Below, piece by piece: positions 24,018 to 32,789 of a DNA stretch of 57,981 nucleotides. The notes beneath the pieces were generated by a model. It saw nothing but the letters and a program-made list of their open reading frames with translations. It did no database searches and was not told the origin of the DNA. The stretch lies in contig CABUNB010000008.1 in NCBI GenBank assembly GCA_902492755.1, positions 1-57,981 on the forward strand. The letters are read 5' to 3'. Numbering within the stretch: position 1 is the stretch's first letter; every line of letters begins with the position of its first letter. The stretch comes from an uncultured Collinsella sp. (GTDB taxonomy: Bacteria > Actinomycetota > Coriobacteriia > Coriobacteriales > Coriobacteriaceae). Position numbers and translations under genes: made by a program.

Positions 24018-24641
24018 ATGAAGTACTTTAGCAACATAGCGGCGATAAGCGAGCTTTCCGAGAGCGAGGGCGTGTTCACCACGGCTCAGGCGGCTCGCAT
24101 GGACATCTCTCGAGATGCACTGGCACACTCATGCCGTGCGGGGCGTCTTGAGAGGATATGCCACGGCGCCTACCGGATGTCGGGCACGCAGTGCCAAGAC
24201 ACCGACGAGCTCAACGCTCTTTGGAAGCTCACCAATCCCTCCCTTTGCGCGTGGGAGAGAAAACGTCAGTGGGATGGCATCGCCGTGAGCGGTACGACTG
24301 CGGCGAACCTGCAGCAAATGGGCGATTTCTATCTGTCCCCCTACAGGATGACCGCGCCCATGCGCATCAATACGAGAAACGAATCCCTTTCTTTTGCAAA
24401 GCGCGAGATCGCTGAGCAGGACATCGTCTGGCTCGACGGCCTGCCGGTAACTAAACCCGAGCGCACGCTTGTTGATCTTTGCCTCGATTGCGAGGACCCC
24501 TCATTAATTATCGATGCCTATAACGACGCGCTTGGTCGAGGGCTCGATATACAGCGGCTGAGAGGTCTTGTAGAGGAGAACTCTAAAACTGCCAAACGAC
24601 GCGAGTTGATGATGCCCTTATTGACGACGCTGAACGGGTAA
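24018..24641 (+). CDS. abiEi: AbiEi-family antitoxin / transcriptional regulator
   Basis: A 207-aa protein. The N-terminal winged-helix part (about 10-60) has the pattern GVFTTAQAARMDISRDALAHSCRAG then GRLERICHGAYRM, typical of AbiEi antitoxins. The C-terminal part has the ERTLVDLC block of the same family. It pairs with the nucleotidyltransferase toxin 15 bp downstream and should repress the operon and neutralise the toxin without direct binding (type IV). Start at 24018; ATGs at 23979 and 23994 are in frame but would lie upstream of or inside the putative operator. Confidence 0.85.
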   Translation: MKYFSNIAAISELSESEGVFTTAQAARMDISRDALAHSCRAGRLERICHGAYRMSGTQCQDTDELNALWKLTNPSLCAWERKRQWDGIAVSGTTAANLQQMGDFYLSPYRMTAPMRINTRNESLSFAKREIAEQDIVWLDGLPVTKPERTLVDLCLDCEDPSLIIDAYNDALGRGLDIQRLRGLVEENSKTAKRRELMMPLLTTLNG

Positions 24642-24656
24642 TGAGAAACGGAGGGC

Positions 24657-25547
24657 ATGGTGAAGTACAAAACACCTGCCGCACTGGAGATGGCTGTTAG
24701 GGATGCCGCAAGAGAATCGCCGATGGATACTAATCGGGCGATCGTCGGTTTCTACTTTCATCGCTTCCTATGTCGCGTTTTTTCAGAAGATGACGGCAGC
24801 TTTGTGCTCAAGGGTGGCCAAAGCGTCCTAGCGCGAACACTCGATGCGCGTGTCACAAGGGATATTGACTTGGTTGCTCAAGAGGAAAGTCTCGAAGAGG
24901 CTATTGCCGATCTGGTGCAGGCTGCTTCGATTGATCTGGAGGATTTCGTTTCGTTCTTCTTTGATCGTGCAGAGCAGATCAAAGAAGAAGATGAGTATCG
25001 GTGCGGTGCGAAGGTGTGGTTCACCCCCTTTATGGGAACCAAGAAGCTACAGCCAATTTCAATTGACTTGGTAATTGATGAAGTGCAGGGACTTGAGCCG
25101 GAGGTTCTTGCGCCGATCGATCGTTTGAATATCGAGGGGCTCCCAGTCTGCGACTATCGAGTATGCCGAGCGGAGAGCGCCCTTGCAGATAAATTGCTCG
25201 CAATGATAGAGATGCATGAGGGCCGTGCCTCTTCGCGAATCAAGGATATAGTCGACATCTTGGTGTACGCGAAAACTTGCTTCGTCGATGGGGCTACGCT
25301 TGTCGAGAGAGTCGAGAAAGAAGCGTCTGCCCGCAAGGTGGCAATGCCGGAAGAGTTCGTGGCGCCTCTCTGGTGGAAACAAAATGGTTCTGCGCAGTAC
25401 ATAAAGATGGCGAGGCAGGCGGGGGTACTTGATCTCGCGGGGAACATTGCTGAGGCAGAGGAAATCGTCAATTGGTTGTATGCACCGTGCTTTAATCGTT
25501 CGGCGAATGTGCGCAAATGGAATCCTCAGACCACGGGATGGGAATAG
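24657..25547 (+). CDS. abiEii: AbiEii-family nucleotidyltransferase toxin
   Basis: A 296-aa protein of the nucleotidyltransferase AbiEii/AbiGii family. The core signature is present: GGQS (53-56) preceding R65-x-T-R-D69-I-D71, the two catalytic Asp residues; a third acidic site lies in the ISIDLVIDE strand; the later SALADKLLAM and RIKDIVDILVY blocks are family hallmarks. It probably modifies tRNA or another RNA to stop growth during phage infection. Length is typical. GGAGGG precedes ATG 24657. A strong terminator follows. Confidence 0.9.
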   Translation: MVKYKTPAALEMAVRDAARESPMDTNRAIVGFYFHRFLCRVFSEDDGSFVLKGGQSVLARTLDARVTRDIDLVAQEESLEEAIADLVQAASIDLEDFVSFFFDRAEQIKEEDEYRCGAKVWFTPFMGTKKLQPISIDLVIDEVQGLEPEVLAPIDRLNIEGLPVCDYRVCRAESALADKLLAMIEMHEGRASSRIKDIVDILVYAKTCFVDGATLVERVEKEASARKVAMPEEFVAPLWWKQNGSAQYIKMARQAGVLDLAGNIAEAEEIVNWLYAPCFNRSANVRKWNPQTTGWE

Positions 25548-25556
25548 GCTAGATAG

Positions 25557-25595
25557 TTAAGCCGGCGGCAGGATTAGTTCCTGCCGCCGGCTTAA
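25557..25595. terminator. Terminator closing the AbiE operon
   Basis: A perfect 17-bp stem (25557-25573 with 25579-25595) with a 5-nt loop, followed by a weakly T-rich stretch. It lies between convergent genes and can serve both. Confidence 0.85.
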
Positions 25596-25620
25596 GACGT
25601 TTCTACTGCCTATGTATGCG

Positions 25621-27057
25621 CTACTCGCAGGCCTGGTCGACCACCTGAGTAACGGCCTTCTTTGCGACCTCGAGGTTGCGCTGTGCTTGGGCGACAGCAG
25701 CCTCGGCCTGCTTTTTTGCCCTTACGACCTCGGCAAAGCGATTGATGGATTCACTGTACTCGCGCGTACGCGGGTCGAGCGCCGGCGGGACTTCGATCTC
25801 GAATAGATCGGAAGGACGAATGGCGTGGCTGTACTGATTGTCGGACAATACCTGCAAAACTATGGAACCATGGCCGTCGGTGAGGTACGCCGCGACCATC
25901 TCTGCATACACCATGCGCTCCTCGTCGGTCATCGTTGGAATCGCCGGGCGAATGGCGGTGGTGTTGTGCGAGGCAACTAGATGCTGCTTTGCATCATCGA
26001 TGCCGACCACAAGTAGGTTTGACGCGCCGTAACGACCGAGTATGCGCGGCATGACGATATCGCCGCAACGAAGCTCGTAACGAGCCAACACGTCTGGACT
26101 TACCTTTACAGGTTCGGAATCCAGCTCCGACGCACCTTCCGCAACATCCTTGGGCAGCAAATAGCCGTTGCGGAAATCCTGAGATGAAATGCGGCGCACC
26201 TCGACAGCGTCGATGTCGTCCGAGGTGGTGCTGTCTCGGGGCATAAACGGCACCACGCGCATAAAGCTGTCGCCGAGCGTTGCGCTGTAGTTTTGAGCTA
26301 CGGAGATCAGGCCAACCCTGCCTTTGGAGAGCGCGGCGTGGTGTTGGAGCAGTTTGCGCGTTTCGAGCTCGACGGTTTCAATGGAAACCGTTTTGCGTGA
26401 GTCGCACTCGATGCCGCTCCAGTCAGGGGAGAAAGCCAAGGGAAGATTGGGGTGGCGAGCCCCGTCGGCAAACCGAAGACGTGGCATGGGCGTGGCGGCA
26501 TTGCGGAATGAAACGCTGCGATTTCCCGTCGACAATACAATAAGTGCGTACATGCCGTGCATCGGAGATTCGGCGAGCGGGTGATATAGGACGCTTTCGA
26601 CGAGCCCCTCGCGCAACAGAATCGCGCGTGCCTGCTCGGCGTTGTCCAAAGACTCGAACGGCAGCAGTACGGCAGCTCGAGTTCGACCGGAGAGGGCTAG
26701 TGCATACAGGCACCAGAGATAGGCCTCCCAATCGCAGAAGCCCAGGTAGCCAGGCTCCAGATCATTAATGAGCGCCTCACATGCGCTGTTGATTTCGCGA
26801 AAACGTTTGCGAACGCAAGCTGTGGCATCGATAAACACCGGCGCCGCGTCGCCACTGTCCGTGTTCTGCTTGCCGGGCTCAAGTTCGCAAATATTAGGTA
26901 CGCCGTTGCCGTTCAGGCTGAAGCATTCACGAAGTGCCTCGCAGTCAATGGCGCCGGGCAGGCGCACGGTGAGCAGACGGCTGCCCTGCCCCAAATTAAG
27001 CGCGCGCGAGAGGGCGGCGGCGGTGAGACGTGGCAACGATGAGGTAGTTTCGCGCAT
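25621..27057 (-). CDS. Orphan protein resembling part of an N6-methylase fused to a specificity-type domain
   Basis: A 478-aa protein. The middle (about 125-185) resembles the back half of type I methylases: GRTRAAVLLPFESL then ILLREGLVESVLYHPLAE, like the segment after the catalytic NPPY motif. I see neither a SAM-binding glycine loop nor an NPPY motif. The C-terminal half (about 290-478) looks like a HsdS target-recognition domain (RYELRCGDIVMPRILGRYG, then SHNTTAIRP) with a terminal coiled coil. No restriction subunit is adjacent. It may be a degenerate methylase used as a DNA-binding protein. ATG 27057 follows GAAAGGG. Confidence 0.5.
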   Translation of the reverse strand: MRETTSSLPRLTAAALSRALNLGQGSRLLTVRLPGAIDCEALRECFSLNGNGVPNICELEPGKQNTDSGDAAPVFIDATACVRKRFREINSACEALINDLEPGYLGFCDWEAYLWCLYALALSGRTRAAVLLPFESLDNAEQARAILLREGLVESVLYHPLAESPMHGMYALIVLSTGNRSVSFRNAATPMPRLRFADGARHPNLPLAFSPDWSGIECDSRKTVSIETVELETRKLLQHHAALSKGRVGLISVAQNYSATLGDSFMRVVPFMPRDSTTSDDIDAVEVRRISSQDFRNGYLLPKDVAEGASELDSEPVKVSPDVLARYELRCGDIVMPRILGRYGASNLLVVGIDDAKQHLVASHNTTAIRPAIPTMTDEERMVYAEMVAAYLTDGHGSIVLQVLSDNQYSHAIRPSDLFEIEVPPALDPRTREYSESINRFAEVVRAKKQAEAAVAQAQRNLEVAKKAVTQVVDQACE

Positions 27058-27080
27058 GTATAGGGCCCTTTCTTCTTAGT

Positions 27081-27098
27081 GGGTTACATGGGTTACAT
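27081..27098. promoter_or_regulatory. Tandem 9-bp direct repeat upstream of the orphan methylase-like gene
   Basis: GGGTTACAT occurs twice back to back at 27081-27089 and 27090-27098, 24 bp upstream of the minus-strand start at 27057. Two adjacent direct repeats in a promoter region suggest a regulator site; the 298-bp gap is AT-rich and otherwise empty. Confidence 0.4.
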
Positions 27099-27327
27099 AT
27101 TAGCAGAATAATTTGAAAATTTCTAATGACGAGAACAGCATGCTGTGCTATCCTCGAAGCAATCCAAAGCCAACTCAATACCAACTGCTTGATGCATCCG
27201 CTTTGCAGTCTTTAGACAAACTAAGTAATCGAGCAGGACGATTTTACTTATGAAACTACAGGATAGATCGACAATCATCGCTCTATCGTCAGAGCATTCT
27301 AAAACCTAGAACAGACTTACACCAAAC

Positions 27328-27341
27328 ATCCGGAACCGGAT
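27328..27341. promoter_or_regulatory. Palindrome before the 305-aa gene
   Basis: ATCCGG-AA-CCGGAT, a perfect 14-bp palindrome, ends 14 bp before the ATG at 27356. It could be an operator; no gene-specific regulator is known. Confidence 0.35.
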
Positions 27342-27355
27342 AGAAAGAAGCATTC

Positions 27356-28273
27356 ATGAAGAAACGGGACAACATCTACGAGGCATTTCTCGACGCAATC
27401 GATGAAGATCTTCGCGGCATGTGCGAAGTGAACAGGAAGGCAGAGCTGCCACTTCCGTGTCCGTACTGCGGCGAGAAGAACGTCGAGCGCCTGTCTAAAT
27501 CGCTCGTTGGCGTGCTGGAAGAGCGCTCGCCCGATATTCCCGGGCTGGTGCCCGAGCAGTATCGAGCCGATGTACACGAGGCCCGCGAGCTTTTGACTGC
27601 TGCGACGCTCGCTTTGCTTTCGCTGTATTTCTCCCCGCGCGATAGCTGCATGGGCAGCGTGGCAGCCGTGGTGAGCATGTTTAGGCATGGATGTAATGCG
27701 GCTTTTAAATCAACTGGCGTTCTCTTGTTTGAGCAGGTGGCGACAGGGATGAAGTACATCGTCAAGAAGGATGTCTATATTCCGTCCCCATTCGTGCGCC
27801 ATATCGATAGCAAAAAGCCTTACGACCGGCTGCACCGCGATGGATCGCGTGGCTTTACGGCGGATGAAGATGATGCCGTCATGTTTTATAAGCGCTACCT
27901 CAAGGTGCAACGACGCGTGTTCGATACGAGTCCGCGTTTCAACTTTGAGTTATGCGTCAAACGCCCGTTTGAGGCACTTTTGGACGAACGACACACTTTT
28001 TATTACATGGAGGAAAAGATGGAAATCGATTTGGCAACTAAGGTACGGGGGCTTCAGGACCGCTACCTCCTCAACTGCGCTCGGGTCAAGGGATACGACT
28101 TGCTCGACAAGCTGATGATTAATGCATTGCTTGCGTATCTGCGCGACGGGACGGTTTCAACTGCTGCTCGCGAGAGTTATCTGGCGCAGGCCGAGCGCCT
28201 GATCGGCCACGTGACCAAGTCGCCGCGCTCGGCACAGCTCAATGAGGACGACGGCGACGATCGCATTGCTTAA
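27356..28273 (+). CDS. Unknown 305-aa protein, partner of the VirD4-like ATPase
   Basis: I do not recognise a family. A PCPYCGE motif near residue 35 gives a single CxxC pair; the rest appears largely alpha-helical and soluble, with charged helices and no membrane segment or signal peptide. The C-terminus is acidic. It lies 37 bp upstream of the VirD4-like gene, in the same direction, so the two are probably co-transcribed and may act together, for example as an adaptor that brings a substrate to the ATPase. No relaxase motif (HxH or Tyr cluster) was found. Confidence 0.7.
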   Translation: MKKRDNIYEAFLDAIDEDLRGMCEVNRKAELPLPCPYCGEKNVERLSKSLVGVLEERSPDIPGLVPEQYRADVHEARELLTAATLALLSLYFSPRDSCMGSVAAVVSMFRHGCNAAFKSTGVLLFEQVATGMKYIVKKDVYIPSPFVRHIDSKKPYDRLHRDGSRGFTADEDDAVMFYKRYLKVQRRVFDTSPRFNFELCVKRPFEALLDERHTFYYMEEKMEIDLATKVRGLQDRYLLNCARVKGYDLLDKLMINALLAYLRDGTVSTAARESYLAQAERLIGHVTKSPRSAQLNEDDGDDRIA

Positions 28274-28310
28274 CAACCACTAACGCCGCGGACAAGAAAG
28301 GAGCCACGCC

Positions 28311-29795
28311 ATGTCAGTCATCAAGATGTACGGCTACGAGGCCGCGCAGCAAACGGAGTATCAGACCAAGAAGTGGGCGACTAAGGAGGAGATGCAGGCG
28401 CTGTCGTCTGGCGATGAGCAGCGCGATGTGATCCTGGCTAAGGGTGCCACAGTGGCGTTCTACGAGGACGACAAGCATTGGGAGACGAGTGTGTCCAACA
28501 ATGTCTTTGCCTTTGGAGGTACCGGCAGCGGCAAAACGGCGAGTTTCATTTTGCCCAACCTGCTCAATCACCACGAATGCTGTTATGTGATCACAGACAC
28601 CAAGGGTGAGCTGCTGCGCCGTACGGGGAAAGGCTTTGAAGAGGACGGCTACGAGGTAACGGTTCTCGATACTGTTAATCCCGAGCAGTCGGCCGGATAC
28701 GACCCTCTGCGTTACGTGATGGATGTCGAGGATATCCCCACCACAGTGGCGGCAATCATGGAGGGGGTCGATCCTGACGGTCGTAGCCGAAGGTATGATC
28801 TGTTCTGGGATAACGCAAGCGATCTGCTGCTTCGAGCAATTGTTGGAATCCTGTATCTCCTGGAGTGTCTTGCCGGCACCCTTGCGCCGGGCGAGGACCC
28901 CAATGCTCCGCGCCGCTACCTTAAGATGAACAACGTCTTTAAACTGGCTGCGCTCATCAAGGTTACGGGAGATGGTGAGGGGCGATTCCCGTTGGACTAC
29001 CTTGTAGAAGAGGTGGAGTCCAGGGAGTTTCTCGATAAGTTTGGTGCGGAGAACGCTGATCTGTATGGTGTTGAGCAGTATCGCGATTTTCGAGGTGCGG
29101 CAGATAGGACGCTGAAGAGTATTCTGATCACGCTCAATGCAACTATCTCGCGGCTTAAGACGCCTCAGCTCATGCGCGTCTTTGAGAAAGATGAGATGCG
29201 TCTTGATCGTATTGACGAGGGCAAGCGCGTGATCGATCTTAAGGTGAGCGACAACGATTCGGCCAATGCATGGCTTGCGAACGTTGCCCTTAAGCAGCTG
29301 TTTAACCTTGCCCAGCGCCGTGCCGATGCCAGCCCCAGCGGCCATCTGCAGCGCCGCGTGCAGTTTGTGCTCGATGAGTTTCCCAATGTAGGGCGTATCC
29401 CCGATTTTGAGCGCAGTATTGCAACTGTGCGCAGCCGCGGAATTAGCTTTTTGATGTGCGCGCAGTCGTTGAGTCAGCTCGATGGTGTGTATGGCGAATC
29501 CGCCGCACGCACTATCCTGGATAACTGCGACAGCTTGGTCTATATGGGCGGTGGCAGCAACATCGCGACGCAGAACTACATAAGCGAACTGTGTGGCGAG
29601 TCGGTTTTGGGCACCAAGTACGTGGGCGCCGAGCGCACTGCCGTAGATGTGCGCGGTTGCGTGATGACCCCAGGCGAGGTTGGGCTTATGCCTCGCACCG
29701 ATTGCCTGGCTAAGGTGACCGGCATGCGTCCCTTCCGCGCCAAAAAGTACTTTTGCGACGACCATCCCAATGCGGCTAAGTGGCTAAGGGATTAG
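28311..29795 (+). CDS. VirD4/TraG-like ATPase (type IV coupling protein family)
   Basis: A 494-aa ATPase. The Walker A GGTGSGKT (residues 69-76) is followed by VITDTKGELLRRTG, which is typical of VirD4/TraD coupling proteins; Walker B is VQFVLDEFPNVG; the later ISFLMCAQSLSQL and NCDSLVYMGG segments also match. Unlike classical VirD4 it has no N-terminal membrane helices, beginning directly with a soluble region. No relaxase, VirB4 or other conjugation gene is in the window, so a transfer role is doubtful; it could be a remnant of an integrative element or part of a defence unit. AAGGAG precedes the ATG. Confidence 0.85.
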   Translation: MSVIKMYGYEAAQQTEYQTKKWATKEEMQALSSGDEQRDVILAKGATVAFYEDDKHWETSVSNNVFAFGGTGSGKTASFILPNLLNHHECCYVITDTKGELLRRTGKGFEEDGYEVTVLDTVNPEQSAGYDPLRYVMDVEDIPTTVAAIMEGVDPDGRSRRYDLFWDNASDLLLRAIVGILYLLECLAGTLAPGEDPNAPRRYLKMNNVFKLAALIKVTGDGEGRFPLDYLVEEVESREFLDKFGAENADLYGVEQYRDFRGAADRTLKSILITLNATISRLKTPQLMRVFEKDEMRLDRIDEGKRVIDLKVSDNDSANAWLANVALKQLFNLAQRRADASPSGHLQRRVQFVLDEFPNVGRIPDFERSIATVRSRGISFLMCAQSLSQLDGVYGESAARTILDNCDSLVYMGGGSNIATQNYISELCGESVLGTKYVGAERTAVDVRGCVMTPGEVGLMPRTDCLAKVTGMRPFRAKKYFCDDHPNAAKWLRD

Positions 29796-29910
29796 TCCCT
29801 GCAGCTTTGTGTATCCCATCTTGCATGTTTTGTCGCACGGCTTCCGTTAGCCGAAAGCCGTTCGGCCCAGTTTTTGCCTCCTTACAGATTCCGTTTAGAA
29901 GGGAATTGCC

Positions 29911-30528
29911 ATGTCCGTTATGTATCGTGAGCCCAGCATCATCAAGAAGTCCAAGGACGGCCGCGTTGCCGCCGTCGATATGGCAAGCGAGCTGCTTAAC
30001 AGCCGCGTGCTGCTGCTGGAGGGCGAGGTCAACGATGTGACCAGCAACGGCCTCATTAAGTCCATGCTGGTGCTGGAACATCAAAGCGCGACCGAGCCCA
30101 TTACCCTCATCATCAACAGCCCGGGCGGCAGCGTTACGGCGGGGCTGGCGCTCATCGACACCATGCAGTCGCTCGACTGCCCCGTGATTACGGTGGGCGA
30201 GGGCGTCGTGGCCTCGATGGCCGCGGTGATCTTGGCCTGCGGCGACCATCGCCAGGTGTACCGCCACACGCAGGTGCTCATCCACCAGCTGATGGGCGAC
30301 ACGGGCATGGCGCAGCAGACCGATATCGAGATTGTGGCGCAGCACGCGGCGGCCATGCGCGCCGAGCTGGACGAGCTGCTAGCCGAGCATGGCAACCTGA
30401 GCGCCCAGGAGTTCCACGAGCTCACCGAGCGCGATTGCTGGTGCAATGCCAAGCGCGCCCTGGAGCTGGGCCTGGTGGACGAGGTAATTGCGCCCAGCAA
30501 GAAGGCGCTGTGGGGGAGACGTGCTTGA
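29911..30528 (+). CDS. ClpP-family serine protease (second, accessory copy type)
   Basis: A 205-aa ClpP-fold protease. The strand INSPGGSVTAGLA, the nucleophile segment VASMAAV (Ser102), HTQVLIHQLMG (His125) and the LTERDCW segment (Asp175) give a full Ser-His-Asp triad. The N-terminus differs from housekeeping ClpP and resembles the versions found in phages and accessory regions. No Clp ATPase is adjacent. GAAGGGA precedes ATG 29911. It lies 115 bp after the VirD4-like gene with no clear terminator between, so joint expression is possible. Confidence 0.82.
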   Translation: MSVMYREPSIIKKSKDGRVAAVDMASELLNSRVLLLEGEVNDVTSNGLIKSMLVLEHQSATEPITLIINSPGGSVTAGLALIDTMQSLDCPVITVGEGVVASMAAVILACGDHRQVYRHTQVLIHQLMGDTGMAQQTDIEIVAQHAAAMRAELDELLAEHGNLSAQEFHELTERDCWCNAKRALELGLVDEVIAPSKKALWGRRA

Positions 30529-30673
30529 ATAGGAAATCGTTTTGAGCGCTAGGAAGCAGCCTTATAGTGTCGATGGGGGTGTTGTGGGTGATCCGTTTGT
30601 CGATTGAGCCGATTTAAAACCAGCGCTCAATTGCGTGATGGCGCGTAATATGGATGGCGGTTAGTCCAATCGT

Positions 30674-30703
30674 CTGACAAGATTCTGTTTGTCCGCATAA
30701 AAT
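30674..30703 (+). promoter_or_regulatory. Possible promoter of the restriction-modification operon
   Basis: CTGACA (30674-30679) and TAAAAT (30698-30703) are separated by 18 bp, in an AT-rich stretch about 100 bp before the methyltransferase start. The remaining gap (30529-30803) contains no gene. Confidence 0.4.
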
Positions 30704-30803
30704 GAAATAATATATGTCGTTCACACGAGCGCCGCCAAGCGGACGGCGTGAACGTCGTAGGCCTTTCGATTATGCAATCTTGTTTCTTAGATAGGTGGAC
30801 ACC

Positions 30804-31907
30804 ATGGATGCCCAAGGCAATTTAACAGCTGTCGAGCTCTTTGCGGGCGCTGGCGGACTTCTACTTGGCACATCATTAGCGGGATTCAGGCATCTTGCTG
30901 CTGCCGAGTGGGAGCACAATTGCTGCAATACCCTTCGTCTCAACCAAGATAAAGGTTATCCCCTTATTGATAATGATATGCGCGTCATCGAAGGTGATGT
31001 TAGAGAGGTCGATTGGTCCTTTCTTTCGGAGGATATTGATTTGCTTGCTGGCGGGCCTCCGTGTCAACCTTTTTCTCTTGGTGGTCTTGCGCGCGCGGAA
31101 ACTGATAAACGCGATATGTTTCCCGCTTATACTGCAGTGTTAGCCGAGCTTAGGCCGAGGGCCTTTATATGTGAAAACGTCAAAGGGCTCACTCGCGAGT
31201 CATTTCATCAATATTATGAATATATCCTTTTGAGACTCCAGCATCCTTCGCTTGCCAAGCGTGAAGATGAAACATGGGAACAGCATGCCGTGCGCCTTTC
31301 GCGAGTACATACAAGTGCCGACCATGAAGGATTGCGCTATGAAGTCGTTCCGACGGTTGTCGACGCGGCTGATTTTGGGGTGCCCCAACACCGGCATCGT
31401 GTCATAATTGTCGGTTTCCGTTCTGATGTCGAAGCATCTTGGGCGTTTCCCCAGCGCACGCATGGCCAAGGCCTTTCCGATTGGATTACTCTTGGTGAAG
31501 CGGTTGATAATCTTCCGTCACTTAACAATGAGATGCACGAGGGCAAGGCGAGAGCCTATCCTGGTCACACTGGCTCCGTGTTCGATAAGCCAAGCAAGGC
31601 AATCAAGGCGGGCGTTCATGGAGTTCCCGGCGGAGAGAATATGATTCGATTCGACGATGATTCCTTGCGATATATGACTGTTCGAGAGGCTGCGCGTATC
31701 CAGACTTTTCCGGATGGCTATGAGTTTAGCGGGGCTTGGAGTGAGGGCATGCGTCAGATAGGCAACGCGGTGCCCGTTGAGCTCGCTCGTGTTGTCGCAT
31801 CTTCCGTAGCGTGTGCGCTGAGGGAAGACACGGCTCGAAAGCAGATGAATGCCTATTTGTCGTTAAGATTGAAAGGAGTGGTGGCTAATGAAGCCGCGTT
31901 TGTATAA
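30804..31907 (+). CDS. DNA cytosine-5 methyltransferase, Eco29kI type
   Basis: A 367-aa C5 methyltransferase. Motif I is ELFAGAGGLLLG, motif IV GGPPCQPFS with catalytic Cys87, motif VI ENVKGL, motif VIII QHRHRVIIVG, motif X QIGNAVPVELA. It is followed with a 20-bp overlap by a GIY-YIG restriction enzyme of the Eco29kI family, so it should protect the host site, by family CCGCGG. GTG 30795 is in frame upstream, but the ATG at 30804 follows ATAGGTGG with good spacing. Base composition is AT-richer than the flanking housekeeping genes, a sign of transfer. Confidence 0.93.
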   Translation: MDAQGNLTAVELFAGAGGLLLGTSLAGFRHLAAAEWEHNCCNTLRLNQDKGYPLIDNDMRVIEGDVREVDWSFLSEDIDLLAGGPPCQPFSLGGLARAETDKRDMFPAYTAVLAELRPRAFICENVKGLTRESFHQYYEYILLRLQHPSLAKREDETWEQHAVRLSRVHTSADHEGLRYEVVPTVVDAADFGVPQHRHRVIIVGFRSDVEASWAFPQRTHGQGLSDWITLGEAVDNLPSLNNEMHEGKARAYPGHTGSVFDKPSKAIKAGVHGVPGGENMIRFDDDSLRYMTVREAARIQTFPDGYEFSGAWSEGMRQIGNAVPVELARVVASSVACALREDTARKQMNAYLSLRLKGVVANEAAFV

Positions 31908-32523
31908 CCCACTTGATTATTCGTCTCTATCCGATTCGCTTGCGCGTGAGCTCATGAGTGCTGATCTCGTGCCGCTTGCTGATATTGAGAAATTTTACGG
32001 GGATGGTGTATACGCTCTTTTTTATTGCGGCGATTTCCCGGCATATGCTGAACTGTCAGACATTAACTTCGACTGTCCGGGGTCATTTCCCATTTATATA
32101 GGAAAAGCGGGGCCGAAAACGCTTACCGGAAATGAGTTGGATGCAAGGGTGGTCGACACTCCGAGTGCTGGTTCTCGCCTTTATGACCGAATTGCTGGTG
32201 ATCATCGAAAGTCAATTGAACAGGCGACCAATTTGGACATCAAACACTTTTACTGCCGCATGCTTGTGTTGAATGCTGTTTGGGTGCCCCTAACGGAATC
32301 GGCGCTAATTGCCCGCTACGTCCCTATTTGGAATTCCATCGTTCCTGGGTTCGGCAACCATGATCCTGGTGCAGGACGCAAGGCGGGCAAGATATCCCGC
32401 TGGGACATTTTGCACCCCGGAAGAGGTCGTGAAACCGAAGCGGTCCCAACGGTTACATTTGAAGATTTGTGCTTCGAGGTGAGGTCTGCAATCACTGAAC
32501 GGGCTAGGGTGTTGGGTATGTAG
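31888..32523 (+). CDS. Eco29kI-family GIY-YIG restriction endonuclease
   Basis: A 211-aa type II restriction enzyme. The GIY-YIG core is GVYALFY (40-46) and PIYIGKA (68-74); further positions match Eco29kI catalytic residues: Arg97/Arg101 and His106 in the SRLYDR..GDH segment, Glu137, and Asn149 in VPIWN. Length agrees with Eco29kI (about 214 aa), which cuts CCGCGG. AAAGGAGTGG precedes ATG 31888, which overlaps the methyltransferase end so that nuclease synthesis is coupled to methylase translation. The specificity is inferred from the family only. Confidence 0.88.
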   Translation: MKPRLYNPLDYSSLSDSLARELMSADLVPLADIEKFYGDGVYALFYCGDFPAYAELSDINFDCPGSFPIYIGKAGPKTLTGNELDARVVDTPSAGSRLYDRIAGDHRKSIEQATNLDIKHFYCRMLVLNAVWVPLTESALIARYVPIWNSIVPGFGNHDPGAGRKAGKISRWDILHPGRGRETEAVPTVTFEDLCFEVRSAITERARVLGM

Positions 32524-32673
32524 GAATCGGCTGAATTATCTTGATGAGTCTGAGGATGCGGAGCTCAGTATATCTTGCGTAAAGCAAGGAAGTTGCCAAT
32601 CAAGGCGTAAAGCAATGTTGCGGCAATAGTTTTAATTGCCGGTGTGTCGCATATCGCTTGTGATACTCTATTT

Positions 32674-32713
32674 GTGAACGGCGGAGCCCTTTATGGATGG
32701 CTTCGCCGTTCAC
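32674..32713. terminator. Hairpin between the R-M operon and the WYL gene
   Basis: A 15-bp stem (32674-32688 with 32699-32713, one G-U) with a 10-nt loop, lacking a strong T-run. It separates the restriction-modification pair from the WYL-helicase pair; the rest of the 266-bp gap shows no gene. Confidence 0.5.
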
Positions 32714-32789
32714 CGTTAAATAGCGGCACTTTCAATCTCTTGGTCATATCGACTGAATAAAATGTTGATTGTTCAGATTGGAGGCGTCT

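Noticed and set aside
28314..29765. 483-codon minus-strand frame opposite the VirD4-like gene
   Set aside because: Antisense shadow; the plus strand has Walker A and B motifs.
27356..30528. Conjugative element
   Set aside because: Only a VirD4-like ATPase is present; no relaxase, VirB4, integrase or origin of transfer seen.
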